Positions 16,398 to 26,235 of a stretch of 64,000 bases of DNA are shown here, one piece after another. The stretch's first letter is position 1. Every line of letters starts with the position of its first letter. Location: the NCBI GenBank assembly GCA_020199835.1, contig JAIVJV010000015.1, forward strand, positions 28,741-92,740, in the 5' to 3' direction. The DNA comes from Acidobacteriota bacterium. GTDB lineage: Bacteria > Acidobacteriota > Blastocatellia > Pyrinomonadales > Pyrinomonadaceae. The notes under the pieces are model-generated. The model was not told the DNA's origin, made no database searches, and worked only from the letters and a program-made list of their open reading frames with translations. The position numbers were made by a program, and so were the translations under genes.

Positions 16398-16871
16398 TCA
16401 CGCAGAGCGAGGGACGACTACCCCTCTAGGCCGCGACAACCAGACAAAGGCGGCACCCAAAATAAGACCGAATATCAGATGTCCCACCAGGCTGCCGACC
16501 GCTACCATACGCATTGGCGGCATGATGATGGATGCAAAGGGCGGCATTCCGAGAAGAATGGGCATCAGTATCTGCGCTCCAAGAAGCCACCAAAAAACTC
16601 CGTAGGCGGCTCCCCAACCCAAGCCAGCACCATAGCTGCCAGCTCGGTTACCCAGCACCCAACCAAAAATGCCTCCGATAACTGCACTATTGAACAAATG
16701 GTAGAGCCAGCCCACGGCCATGCTTTCCGATCGAACTACCATCGCCACCATTTGCATCATCGGCATTTCTTTGCCATCAGGAGTTGGCACAGTCATTATT
16801 TGCATCATCATCCCAAAGACAACGCCCGCTATCAGTCCGCCAACAACACCGGCTCCGACTTTTGAACGCAT
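16398..16871 (-). CDS. Small polytopic membrane protein
   Basis: A 157-residue hydrophobic protein with four probable helices (about residues 5-25, 50-72, 82-105, 125-148), rich in Gly and Met, with several Met pairs (MMMQIM, MPMMQMVAMVV). GGAGGGAG lies just before ATG 16871. I cannot assign it, but its helix layout resembles the helical part of the NPCNPC protein at 210-926. Met-rich helices sometimes contact Cu(I), which is speculation. A weaker GGAATA site (16908-16933) lies directly upstream. Confidence 0.75.
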   Translation of the reverse strand: MRSKVGAGVVGGLIAGVVFGMMMQIMTVPTPDGKEMPMMQMVAMVVRSESMAVGWLYHLFNSAVIGGIFGWVLGNRAGSYGAGLGWGAAYGVFWWLLGAQILMPILLGMPPFASIIMPPMRMVAVGSLVGHLIFGLILGAAFVWLSRPRGVVVPRSA

Positions 16872-17036
16872 TTCTCCCTCCTCCGAGAATCAGGCCCCTG
16901 CTACGAAAAGCAATTGCTTCACTAAGTTATTCCGGGAAAATATTTTGAGACTTAATCTCCACAGTCCTGACGCAAAATCACCGAGACCATACGTATTAGT
17001 ACCGGCAGGACGTTTTCCTGCGATGCAATTATCTGA
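16872..17036. other. Intergenic between divergent genes, with weak promoter copy H
   Basis: On the minus strand GGAATAACTT (16933-16924) is followed after ten bases by TTGCTT (16913-16908), a poorer match to the recurring motif, 37 bases before ATG 16871. An inverted repeat GCAGGA/TCCTGC lies near 17005-17021. No gene is supported. Confidence 0.35.
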
Positions 17037-17062
17037 GGAATAACCGTGAGGCTTTGTGACTT
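17037..17062 (+). promoter_or_regulatory. Promoter-like GGAATA motif, copy F
   Basis: GGAATAACCG (17037-17046), ten bases, TGACTT (17057-17062). It lies 169 bases before the DUF3179 gene and has the same spacing as the other copies. Confidence 0.5.
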
Positions 17063-17230
17063 TATTATTTGTGGTCCAGTGAATTGCGCTCAGTCGCGCT
17101 CAACTGATTTTGCGGCTCAAGCTGACGAAAGGTTGTTGGTGTATAAGCGACGTTCGCGTCAGCAGCGGGAACGGTTCAAAACACAAAAGCTCTGGTCCAT
17201 TTTAGAGGCGCTGACGCTTACGACGACGAT

Positions 17231-18373
17231 ATGAGGTTCAAGATTTTAGCGATTCCGGTTTTGGTGTTGGGCGCCGTTTCTGCTCTTTCCTGCTCGAATA
17301 TCATTGAAGCACAAAACGGACACAGGGGAGATCCACGTTTTCCGGGATGGCGCACCAACACACTTAAGCGTTCCATTGACCTGAATGAAATAGTCTCTGG
17401 TGGTCCATCTAAAGACGGCATTCCGGCGATTGACCGGCCGAACCTGATCTCAATTGCTGATGCGCGCTCATGGCTGCGCGATCGGGAGCCGGTGATTGCA
17501 CTGGAATTAGACGGCCAAGCGCGGGCTTACCCTTTGCAAATCCTCATCTGGCACGAGATCGTCAACGACGAAATCAACGCCCTACCCGTAGCCGTCACTT
17601 TCTGCCCACTCTGTTACAGCGCGCTCGCATTTGATCGTCGCCTCGAGGGTCGGACGCTGCGCTGAGCAGTCGGCGTCTCAGGAATGCTACGACATTCGGA
17701 CATGATCATGTTTGACCGCGAAACCGAGTCATGGTGGCAACAGTTCACTGGCGAGGCCATCGTCGGTGAACTGACAGGAAAGAAACTGCGACAGTTGCCG
17801 GCACAGATCGTGGGATTCGCTCAATTTGCCGAAGCTCACCCAGAAGGACGCGTTCTGTCACGCGAGACTGGTCACCGGCGCGATTATGGAAAGAACCCCT
17901 ACACTGGTTACGACGACATCAACGCGGCACCCTTTTTGTATCGAGGGAAGAGAGACGATCGTCTGGCGCCGATGGAGAAGGTCGTAGCTGTCGAAATTGA
18001 TGGAAGATCCAAGGCATATCCACACGCGGTCACACGTAAGCAGCGCATCATACATGATCGTGTTGGTCAGCAAGAGCTTGTGGTTTTTCACGGCGATGGA
18101 GCAACTTCGGCGCTTGACGCCCGCCAGATAGCCGAATCGAAAGAAACAGGTTCAACCGGCGTTTTCGATCCTCACATCGACGGTCACCGATTGCAGTTTC
18201 GCTACGAGAATGGTGTTTTCATCGACGCCAGGACGGGAAGTCATTGGACCATCCTGGGCCTGGCGGTAAGGGGAGAGTTAAAAGGAAAGCAACTGCGACG
18301 TATTGTGCATGGCGATTACTTCGCTTTTGCGTGGCTTGCATTCAAACCCGATACGGAAATCTTTCGCGGTTGA
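17231..18373 (+). pseudogene. DUF3179 lipoprotein interrupted by in-frame TGA
   Basis: Homologous to DUF3179 proteins, exported proteins of unknown function. The N-terminus has a signal with lipobox-like SALSC. The conserved ALELDGQARAYPLQIL, TFCPLCYSALAFDRR, then SDMIMFDRETESWWQQFTGEAIVG and the second repeat ALDARQ...FRYENGVF are all present. TGA at 17663-17665 interrupts the frame between GRTLR and AVGVSG, and reading resumes in the same frame. Homologues typically run LxFGVSG here, so the stop sits in what looks like a six-base insertion (CGCTG repeated). The nearby hairpins (GAATG/CATTC, TGAG/CTCA) lack a G at the loop start, unlike the two selenoprotein genes. A nonsense/insertion mutation is more likely than selenocysteine, but readthrough cannot be ruled out. 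Confidence 0.75.
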
Positions 18374-18875
18374 CCGCCAGGTTGTAAGCCTCCTTACACT
18401 GGACATCAGTACAATCGCATAAGATGTGTCCACATGGACTCTTCGCAGGCTAACGTTATGCGCGATTAATTGTCTGTTGTAGTATTCGATTCCCCTTAGT
18501 TCCCTCGAGATTCGCATTCACCGGTGAAGCCGCATCAGACGGGTTTTTCGGCGCTGAAATATTGGCCCAACAATCTCTCAGCCATGCCGGTATTGAGGAC
18601 GGTCGTGCATGGTTTGCGGTGCGCGGGGTTCACTGGCGGATGGCTAGGAACTGCCAATTGACTTGCAGACCAGCCTGCCAAACGATTCTTCACCAGCGTA
18701 CTTCCACCGCAGTGAATCCTTTTTTGCTATTGAGGCACTTGCCGCCCGTACTGCCGATCGCATTGTCGCAATGAGGTGTTAAGTGCATCCGTCACCCGCA
18801 GCCCAGCGGCCGGTTTTCCAGCGCGGTGAGGAGCGCGCCGGAGTAAATTCACTCCGGCGCGCAATTACCAACGCG
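18374..18875. other. Intergenic between convergent genes
   Basis: About 500 bases with no supported gene. The end next to the haloperoxidase carries a perfect 12-bp inverted repeat (see 18833-18862). Confidence 0.5.
18833..18862 (-). terminator. Strong hairpin after haloperoxidase gene
   Basis: GCGCGCCGGAGT (18833-18844), loop AAATTC, ACTCCGGCGCGC (18851-18862): twelve perfect pairs, 14 bases beyond the stop at 18876. No T-run follows on the minus strand, so it may stabilise the mRNA end. Confidence 0.6.
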
Positions 18876-20726
18876 TTAGATCGTAATTGTTGTGCCGTCG
18901 AATTTCGTTAGTGTAAACGTCGCATTGGGCTCAGGGTAAGTTGCCTTCGCTTCTTGCAAGAGGCGAATGGCGACTGCCTCGCCTTGGAAGAGGCCATTCA
19001 AGTCGTCGGCGACACGCCAGTGGACACCCGACATGTCGCGCCCTAGCGACAAGTTGTGCGCGAGTTTATTCAGCTCGCCGCCGACGGTGAGCTGCGCACC
19101 TGTGAAAGGCACCAACGCAGTTCCGTCGCGGTTTGGCTGGACCGGATTGTTGATGACAGTGTCTTCCCTGAACCACGCTTTGAGGATTGTGACGCAAGCA
19201 CCAGCCGTGACGGCGTGACCGGCGGGAGCTGCTGGGTGGTTCGGCGAGCCACCCGGCAATTCCATCGGCAGTAGGAAGCTTGCCTCGTTTGAGCCGAACC
19301 TCACCTGGTTCAGGTGCTGGTTGTAGGCTTGGATCAAGGGGAGCACGGGCGAGTTCAACAAATCCGCGTGAAGCGGATAGTTGGCACGACCCTGCAAGCG
19401 ATTGTCCACCAACCCACCAAACGCGTCCGGACGCGGGTAACGGTGCACGAACCACTTGTGATACCAGGTGTGGCGCTCCCCTTTGTGCACCGAACCTATC
19501 AGGTTGTTGAGGTGGCCCAACCCGAAAGTCGCGAAGCCGCCCTGCCGCGTGCTGTTATTGTAAGGATTGCCAAGATCTGCCGCGCCGAGTCCCGTGAGAG
19601 CTGCGCGGTAGTATGCAGTCTGGATCGTGTCTGACCCTGCTAGGTGGCCAACGTCGCGCACGCTACGGATGAAGCGTGGTGTCGCGTCGAACACGTTCGC
19701 GTTGCCCAACGCCACGCCGTTCTGATGGTTTAGCCACTCGCTGAAGGCGGTAAGAAAATCCCGGCCCGCCGGATCGAAGACAAACGTTCCGTCGAGGTTC
19801 CAGTTGATGACGGGTTGTCGAGCCCTCATCCTCGGGATGACCTCGATGCCATCGTAGAAGAACGTCCGATATAGGAATTGCGAAACCATCGGCCCTACGG
19901 TCGCGCCGGGGAAGTCGAAACGGAAAAGCACCTGTGGCGTAACCACACCTCCGACTTTTGGCCCAAGATAGTCAGCGCCGAAACGCGTCAGGTCGGTACA
20001 CGCCTGCTGGACGACCGGGTTGGTGTTGTAGTCGGTGAAGGGCACGTCGCGTAGGTAAGCTTGCCAGTAGACTTCGACAGCCTGGGCGGCCATCTTGTGG
20101 CTCGCGATCGGCGGCGGCAGGAAGGCCGCGGGCGTGGTCACCGCGGGCGAGTCGGGTCCTTCCATGTTGAAGGCCAGGCCGCCCAAAGGATTTGCCAACT
20201 CACCCGTGCCGCCCGGATGACGAGGCACGTTTTCGATTGCGTCGAAAGTGCCAGTTGCTAGTGCGGCGAGGAACTGATTGTAGGCTGCTGGATCGACCTC
20301 TCCGATCGAGTTATGCGGCAGCGTTTTATGAAAGTTGCCGATACGGTTCGCGTAGAGTTCTTCGTCGCCGTTCGTCTGGTGCGAGGGCTGGCCAAAATTC
20401 GCCTTCTCCGCGTCCGCGGCTGCTTTGCGGATAGCCTTGGCATCGTCCGCGCGATCGCCGGGGTCGCCCGTGAACGGTGAGATTTCGACGGCTTGCACTG
20501 AGGACCGTCTCGAACCGGTCAGCGGTTCGAGACCGATTGCGCTGACTGCCAGCACGGCGGCTGTGGCACCTCCCGCTTGGCCCAGGAACTGGCGGCGGCT
20601 GGAAATGCCAGAGCGCTTCTTCCGTCGCTTGTCAGGCGTATTGCTTCGCCCGTTAGGCGCGCTGTTAGGCGGAGTGGATGGATCCGCAGATAGGTCGGTG
20701 GGTAAAGATCGGTTGTCAGTACTCAT
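18876..20726 (-). CDS. Vanadium-dependent haloperoxidase (PAP2-type), Tat-exported
   Basis: A 616-residue exported protein with a twin-arginine signal (SSRRQFLGQAGGATAAVLAV at about residues 42-61) preceded by a long Ser/Pro-rich N-terminal tail. The vanadate-binding region is recognisable: KWFVHRYPRPDAFGG, then PNHPAAPAGHAVTAGA, then NLSLGRDMSGVHWRVADD with the R and H of the PAP2-like site. Such enzymes oxidise halides with hydrogen peroxide to hypohalous acids. AAAGGAAAC before ATG 20726 serves as ribosome binding site. It is isolated, with long gene-free regions on both sides. Peroxide use links it loosely to the redox genes nearby. Confidence 0.88.
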   Translation of the reverse strand: MSTDNRSLPTDLSADPSTPPNSAPNGRSNTPDKRRKKRSGISSRRQFLGQAGGATAAVLAVSAIGLEPLTGSRRSSVQAVEISPFTGDPGDRADDAKAIRKAAADAEKANFGQPSHQTNGDEELYANRIGNFHKTLPHNSIGEVDPAAYNQFLAALATGTFDAIENVPRHPGGTGELANPLGGLAFNMEGPDSPAVTTPAAFLPPPIASHKMAAQAVEVYWQAYLRDVPFTDYNTNPVVQQACTDLTRFGADYLGPKVGGVVTPQVLFRFDFPGATVGPMVSQFLYRTFFYDGIEVIPRMRARQPVINWNLDGTFVFDPAGRDFLTAFSEWLNHQNGVALGNANVFDATPRFIRSVRDVGHLAGSDTIQTAYYRAALTGLGAADLGNPYNNSTRQGGFATFGLGHLNNLIGSVHKGERHTWYHKWFVHRYPRPDAFGGLVDNRLQGRANYPLHADLLNSPVLPLIQAYNQHLNQVRFGSNEASFLLPMELPGGSPNHPAAPAGHAVTAGACVTILKAWFREDTVINNPVQPNRDGTALVPFTGAQLTVGGELNKLAHNLSLGRDMSGVHWRVADDLNGLFQGEAVAIRLLQEAKATYPEPNATFTLTKFDGTTITI

Positions 20727-21344
20727 TTTGAGTTTCCTTTTCTATGAATTGGGCGAGTTGGGGTTGAAGGAGAATGAGACTCGGCTAGAGCAGTGGTGAC
20801 GCCATTCCTTCCCAGTACGAAAAGCAAAACGGAAGGAGTACGCTCCGACCCGATAACGAGGAATTGAAGTTGGTCGAACCAGGGAAACCGTTCGAATCCG
20901 CAAAGAGCGGCCTTCACGAGGGAACCTCAGAGTTATTGAGACTCGGCCGCCGCTCAGGTAAAATGGGTCTTGCCCAGAACGCACCTTGGCCCGAACTGCG
21001 ACTGAGAGTGTGTTATTGAGTAGCTCCGTTAGTCAGCGCCAACTGACTACGGAGCTTTTCCTTTTACGTGATCATTTCATTGTTGAAGCTTGCAATAAAA
21101 GCTGCTGTTCAGACGACTATACAGAAGTGCCCGACCTGATCGTGCCGAGGAGAAAGCCCGACCGGACCATTACATTTTTAGTCATGTAACAAATTGTCGG
21201 GAAGCTGGGCTGTTAATACTGCGAGGTGGCGAAAGAATACCCGCACAGTTTTTAGGTGTCAACGTAAAACTTCCTTTTTCGAAGCAGAATAATAGTTGTA
21301 TTCGAGCTTCGTACGGCGCAAGTCAGCACCCCGCATAGTCTTGG
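20727..21344. other. Intergenic
   Basis: About 620 bases without a gene I can support. Short open frames exist on both strands but lack ribosome binding sites and recognisable sequence. It must hold the haloperoxidase promoter, which I could not identify. Confidence 0.5.
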
Positions 21345-21541
21345 TTAACGCGACGTTTTCGAGGCAGAGGATTTCTTTTTCGCGGCTTTCGCGATCTCTG
21401 TGTAAGTCTTTGTTCCCTTGATGTGTGCCTTTCCCCAACGCACCAACGCAAGCAAAACCTCACCCAAAGCTTCGCCTTTAGCAGTGAGGTTATAAGCGTA
21501 GCGCACTGGTCGCTCCTGATACGCGGAGCTGAGAATCAGGC
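21345..21541 (-). pseudogene. C-terminal remnant of HxlR-type winged-helix regulator
   Basis: The minus strand reads GLILSSAYQERPVRYAYNLT, then AKGEALGEVLLALVRWGKAH, then a Lys/Ala/Ser-rich tail, ending at TAA 21345-21347. YQERPVRYAYxLTxKG is the conserved wing and C-terminus of HxlR-family repressors. The N-terminal half with the recognition helix is missing. The fragment is joined directly to the truncated thioredoxin-like gene upstream, as if a deletion removed the end of one gene and the start of the other. Confidence 0.75.
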
Positions 21542-21853
21542 CCGCACTTTGGTCTTCTGCTGATTCTCTTTCAGAAAACTCGAGAGACCATACTTCTTCG
21601 CGGTTTTGGTTGCCTCAGCCAGCTTTTCTTCGTTTGAGACGTCGAGCACCACGAATTCCAGTCGGTCGCCATACTGCTTCATCAGCTCCATCATCGTCGG
21701 TTCGAGCTTCTGACAGGCCGTGCACCACTCGGCCTTGATAATGGCCACGACAGGCTTCTTGCCTTTGGCAACTACCGATAAACTCAACGTTGCCACTACG
21801 GCAATCAAACCGAACATCGCTCCAACTCGACGAATAACTTTATTTGTTTGCAT
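21536..21853 (-). pseudogene. Truncated thioredoxin-like protein
   Basis: A 105-residue open frame with a signal peptide (to about residue 30) and a thioredoxin core: VVAIIKAEWCTACQKLEP, with redox motif CTAC. Normal relatives continue past FLKENQQKT with a beta strand and C-terminal helix; here the frame ends after KVRA at a junction with the HxlR remnant. ATG 21853 lies eight bases after AAAGGAG. Promoter-like copy G is about 140 bases upstream. The active site is intact, but the fold lacks its last strand and helix, so function is doubtful. Confidence 0.7.
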
Positions 21854-22260
21854 ATAAGCCATCTCCTTTGCCAGACTCGTTGGGTTATGCAGGCAGCCAA
21901 CATTTAAAATCAATGTGGTCTCTCTACATTGTTCTTTGTGATTGGACGTGACCTCGCCCGGCCATAGCCTGTTTTGAGGTCTGTTCACTTAATCAAGTCG
22001 CAATTTCGTAAAGATATTCCACCGATAATTGAATTTGTTCATGCGCGACAGTATTCAACTTTATTCATAATGCTTCAGTAAGAGCATTTACATTCGTGTG
22101 TTTAGCGCTCGACTAACCTTCAGTTGCCGGCGCATTACTCGTGACGACCGGCGGACTGGGAGTAAACGATGATTGCAATCCACTTTGTAGGCTGGCTTAC
22201 ATCAGAGTCCAAGTTGCTTTCTCTTTCAACGGCGACGCATCAATTTGTGGTAGAACCGTA
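21854..22260. other. Intergenic between divergent genes
   Basis: About 400 bases holding promoter-like copy G for the minus-strand thioredoxin-like gene. No ribosome binding site is obvious for the plus-strand reductase, and no further gene is supported. Confidence 0.5.
21996..22021 (-). promoter_or_regulatory. Promoter-like GGAATA motif, copy G
   Basis: Minus strand: GGAATATCTT (22021-22012), ten bases, CGACTT (22001-21996). Same spacing as copies A-F; it precedes the thioredoxin-like gene. Confidence 0.5.
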
Positions 22261-23716
22261 ATGAGTAATTACGATCTCATCGTCGTAGGTGGTGGCTCTG
22301 CCGGACTCGTGGTTGCCGGTGGTGCTGCGCAATTGGGTGCCCGTGTGGCTCTCGTTGAGAAGAGAGCGCTCGGCGGTGACTGCCTCTATACAGGTTGTGT
22401 TCCCTCAAAGACCTTTATTCGTTCGGCGCGATTCGCCGCTGACTTGCGGCGCGCAACGACGTTCGGTTTCGCACCGAACTCATTAGCCTTCAAAGATAGC
22501 AGCTTCACTTCTATTACCGAACGTGTGGCCCGTGTTATTGAAGCTGTCGGCGAGCATGACAAACCAGCACGGTTTGAAGCATGGGGAGTTAAGGTAATCC
22601 TCTCCACTCCACGTTTTTTCTCACCACATGAGTTGGAGCTTACTTTTGACGACGGATCGCAGACGACAGTTAGTGCTAAACGCTTCTGCATATCCACAGG
22701 ATCACGGCCCCGCTGTGCCTCCGATTGAAGGTTTGAAAGAGGTTGGATTCATAACGAACGAGGAAGTTTTTCATCTCAGGAAACTGCCCGAAAAATTGAT
22801 CGTCCTCGGTGGTGGTCCAATCGGACTGGAACTGGGCCAATCATTCGCCCGGTTCGGCAGCAAGGTAACAATTGTAGAGATGGAAGACCGCCTGATCTCA
22901 AAAGAGGACGAAGAAGTTTCCGCGACGGTCGAAGAGATTATGCGCGCGGAAGGCCTGACGATTCTGCTCAAGACCAAAGCTGTGCGGGTCGCTACTGCAA
23001 ATGGACAAAAGGTGTTAACAGTCGAGCATGATGGGCATGAGATGAAGCTAGAGGCTAACGAGATCCTGGCCGCCACCGGCCGGCAACCTAATATTGAAGG
23101 GCTCAGCCTCAAAGCCGCGGGCGTGAAATTCAACAAGCAACAAATAATGACTGATGAGTACCTCCGCACTTCCGCTCGTCACATTTACGCGGCTGGTGAC
23201 GTTACAGGCCACTTTCCTTTCACCCACATGGCCGCTTACGAGGCATCGGTTGTGATTCGAAACGCTCTCCTGTTCTGGCCGCTGCTGCAGAAGACGGACT
23301 TTCGCGTCGTTCCCTGGACCACCTTCACAGACCCGGAAGTTGCGCGAGTGGGATTAACCGAAAGAGAAGCAAAAGCGCGATTCGGTGAAGCCAACGTGCG
23401 CGTTTATCGCACTCACTTCGTCGACAACGATCGTGCTCAAGCTGAAGAAGAGACTAAAGGCTTTGCCAAGATCATCTGTAAGGGTCGCAAGAATGAGATT
23501 GTCGGTGCGCATATTATCGGCGCACACGCAGGCGAATTAATTCACGAAGTCGTGCTCGCCATGAGACAGCGACTCTCGATCAGCGCGCTCGGCAGCATGA
23601 TTCACGTTTATCCAACCTTAACTCAAGTCAACCAGCAAGCCGGCGTAGACGCGATAATGAAGAATCTTTTGGGCTACAAGAAGTGGCTCTCGTATTACTT
23701 CAGGATATGGCGATAG
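22261..23716 (+). pseudogene. MerA-like FAD/NAD(P) disulfide oxidoreductase, frameshifted
   Basis: Homologous to mercuric reductase / dihydrolipoamide dehydrogenase flavoproteins. The FAD-binding start YDLIVVGGGSAGLVVAGGAA, the active disulfide GGDCLYTGCVPSK (CxxxxC), the NAD-binding LIVLGGGPIGLELGQ, the ATGRQPN stretch and the dimerisation domain ending TLTQVNQQAG are all present. One extra C in the run at about 22708-22713 shifts the frame between TGSRP and AVPPIEG. The rest is intact, so a sequencing error is quite possible and the gene may be functional. No paired C-terminal cysteines of classical MerA are seen, so the substrate may not be mercury. ATG 22261 is chosen as the start of the conserved domain. 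Confidence 0.82.
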
Positions 23717-24757
23717 AAACACTACGTGGGATTAGCCCGTGGTCCATTAGAACACGATCACAACGCTGACGATACACACAATAGAATGCATTTCATCATT
23801 GTTCTGTGAGACGTCGCACTGCCGTCCTGAGGGTAGCACTTTCCAGAACACCAATGGCGAGGCGTTTTCCGTTCAACTTAACAGTGATTAGTGAACATAC
23901 CACCGAGGTGGGCCAAGCCACAAGAATGCGGTCGTTTATACCAGCTTCGATTACAGAATCCTGCACTACTTTCACAAATGAGAGGATATGTTCTTTGTCT
24001 ACCTTTCCAAGCCATGACAGAAACGCCATTTAGGACCAACGATAATTATCTCGGTTCGTAAGTTTAGCGAGTTAAAGGACAAGATCGATGCGTCGTTGAC
24101 GAACGTGAGTACTGTAGGGTTGAGTAACAAGGCCAATGCAATCAAAGCACCGGCCTTTTTGCTTTTCGAAGCACGCCGACGCTGGACAAGGCGCATGGTC
24201 CGACGTTTCGCTCCCTTAGCCTGAATGTCAGACATCCACTTCGTAAACAATGATCAGACAGCCAAGTCATAACAGGGTGTCTACACAATATGAGCTTTCC
24301 ACTAAAAGTGGACAGTCGAACCTCATGATATGAGTAAATTTCTTGCTTTTCTACTTGTATTGAGTCAGGGGTAGGAATAGGGGTACATTTTGGCTCCACC
24401 TCAATGAAAGCGTGATTTTATAAGGCTGCCCGCTTGGCTCAGTTATAGAGCACTCACCCGTATGTTGCATGAATAAAGGACTTATCGTTTCGTTCGTTTT
24501 TAACTTGCGCTCAAAATGCGCTCTTTTCCTAGCTGGTCCATATCCCCGCAAAATGTAATGATTTTTCACTTACTGAAGCGGCTTGAGGAGATTGCCGTGA
24601 GGTAATCGATCGAACTCTTTCAAGTTAATATCAGGCACTTAGCAGATGTCAATCACTTTGCTCCGCGTAAGTCGCGCCGAAGCCCAATTCTCGCTTAGAA
24701 TTCAGTCTGATCATCTCTGCGATCTAGAACTCAACTTCAAACAAAAAAGGACTCCTC
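23717..24757. other. Gene-poor stretch
   Basis: About 1 kb without a gene I can defend. A 77-codon minus-strand frame (23796-24029) has some protein-like character (LGKVDKEHILSFVKVV) but no recognised domain and weak start signals. A 5' tRNA-like piece lies at 24428-24457. The region separates the selenium/arsenic locus from an accessory patch. Confidence 0.45.
24428..24457 (+). other. 5' tRNA-like fragment
   Basis: GCCCGCTTGGCTCAGTTATA followed by GAGCACTCAC looks like the acceptor 5' strand, D-arm (GCTC/GAGC) and start of the anticodon arm of a tRNA. No matching anticodon stem, T-arm or acceptor 3' strand follows. It may be a scar of integration or a degraded tRNA gene. Confidence 0.35.
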
Positions 24758-25990
24758 ATGAAAACCCCCAACGATAGCGAAGAAATTCTGGAGGAATTAA
24801 AGCGTGCCTCCCGATTCAGGCATCCCAAGAATGTAAATACCTCGACGGTTGACAGATTGATCGAAAGCAACTGGTGTAGCAAAGAAGATTTAGTCCTCGC
24901 GTACACCGATCTGCAGAACCCTGATCTCGATCGCGCTGTGGTCTTATTCCAACTTCCTTTTTCGATGCGACTGCCCGACAAATGGCTAAAGGTACGGTCA
25001 GAATACGGCAATCCGTACATGCGTTTCCGATCGGTCCCGATCTCGCGCTCTTCAGAGAACGAATTCACTGCTGATTCGAGTGAGTCACCGAATCTGACTC
25101 AGGTTCTGATGTCATACCAATTGTGGGACAGGAGGAGGCAATTGTATGGCCCTTACTTGGAGGCGCTAGCCGAGCCACAACAGGTCGTAAAAACCAAATT
25201 CAAGAGCACTGGTTTCCTTAATGCTGTCGAATTCGAGCAGGATCTCATTAAGCGCCTTCGTCTTCAGAGCTTACAAGTGCTCAAAGACTTCATACCTACT
25301 TACCGCGTTACTTGCAGAGATCCGTTCGCTTTTGCTCCGGAGAGGTTAGACCACTTCTTCCTGATGGTGAAGAACGGCAAAATCGTCATAAGAGATCTCA
25401 TCAGTTCAGGAACAGTAAATCAGCCAAAGGCGTTGAAGCCTCCTCCAGATTACTCACGAAACTTTACTAACTTGCGGAATCGGCTAAAGGCCCCCTGGCG
25501 ACCAAGCATCTACGAAACCTATCTGATGGAGGCTGCGCGCCAAATAGAAGTCGGTGCACCGAATTTGGCGATGGTACAGATCGTGATGATACTAGATTGG
25601 TTTGCCAACGAGATTATTGAGAACCACTTGCTAAAAAAGATGAAAGGTGCACTTGACATTTATTCGGGGGCATATCGCTTGACCGAGGAATACCTGTGGG
25701 AAGATGAAAGGGACCGAATCGTACCTTCCACCGAAGAGAAATATCTAAAGTACTTCCCGGTCATCGGAATCTCTCTAACGTCCAGTCTAATTGGGGATCT
25801 CAGGACCATGCTTAAGCGTCGAAATGAAATCATCCACCGCAGCCAAGCGGCAACTATAGATCCCACGATAGCTATGGATACGTTGGAAGCAGGGATGAGT
25901 ATCATTCGTCACTGCATGGATTGCTTATTGAAAAAGAATAAGCGTCAGAAGGGTAAACTCGAGGTCGAAGTGAAATCGGATCTCGAATAG
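24758..25990 (+). CDS. Unknown protein with HEPN-like C-terminus
   Basis: A 410-residue soluble protein I do not recognise. It has charged N-terminal helices (EEILEELKRASRF) and a central region with repeated aromatic/proline residues. The helical C-terminal part includes DLRTMLKRRNEIIHRSQAA, where RNEIIH matches the Rx4-6H signature of HEPN-type RNases. HEPN proteins often serve in abortive infection and toxin-antitoxin systems, which would fit the accessory setting, but no partner nucleotidyltransferase is adjacent. ATG 24758 follows AGGACTCCTC. It lies amid gene remnants and a tRNA-like fragment, suggesting horizontal acquisition. Confidence 0.7.
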   Translation: MKTPNDSEEILEELKRASRFRHPKNVNTSTVDRLIESNWCSKEDLVLAYTDLQNPDLDRAVVLFQLPFSMRLPDKWLKVRSEYGNPYMRFRSVPISRSSENEFTADSSESPNLTQVLMSYQLWDRRRQLYGPYLEALAEPQQVVKTKFKSTGFLNAVEFEQDLIKRLRLQSLQVLKDFIPTYRVTCRDPFAFAPERLDHFFLMVKNGKIVIRDLISSGTVNQPKALKPPPDYSRNFTNLRNRLKAPWRPSIYETYLMEAARQIEVGAPNLAMVQIVMILDWFANEIIENHLLKKMKGALDIYSGAYRLTEEYLWEDERDRIVPSTEEKYLKYFPVIGISLTSSLIGDLRTMLKRRNEIIHRSQAATIDPTIAMDTLEAGMSIIRHCMDCLLKKNKRQKGKLEVEVKSDLE

Positions 25991-26057
25991 GCAGGTAAGA
26001 TGTTAGTCGATCCGCACGCAGACCGTGAGTTAGCACTTTTTCGAGACTTCGCCCTAG

Positions 26058-26207
26058 TCTGCCCATTGGGAATCGAAAGGAAATCGACTGAAAAAACGCG
26101 ATCCGCCCGAGGCGGACATTCTTTGCAGAATCGCCGACGGCTCCGCGCTAGCTTTCGAAATGGTGGAATTGGTCGATCAAGCTCGAATGCTCGGAGAATG
26201 TATTTGA
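26058..26207 (+). pseudogene. Remnant open frame, KKRDPPEADILC fragment
   Basis: A 49-codon stretch without a start codon reads LKKRDPPEADILCRIADGSA then LAFEMVELVDQARML before TGA 26205. The phrase resembles the N-terminus of uncharacterised bacterial proteins that begin with a DPPDxxI-type motif. It is cut off by a stop upstream and overlaps the next frame, so I read it as a decayed or truncated gene. Confidence 0.4.
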
Positions 26208-26235
26208 GACAGTACCGCTGGAGTCGCGTCCACGG

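Noticed and set aside
17663..17665. DUF3179 TGA as a third selenocysteine codon
   Set aside because: It does not align with a conserved cysteine, lies in an apparent small insertion, and no hairpin with the expected loop G follows. It is kept as an open question, not claimed as Sec.
20986..21189. 67-codon frame after the haloperoxidase
   Set aside because: No ribosome binding site and no recognisable sequence; likely chance.
24428..24457. A functional tRNA gene
   Set aside because: Only the 5' half resembles a tRNA; anticodon stem, T-arm and 3' acceptor are missing.
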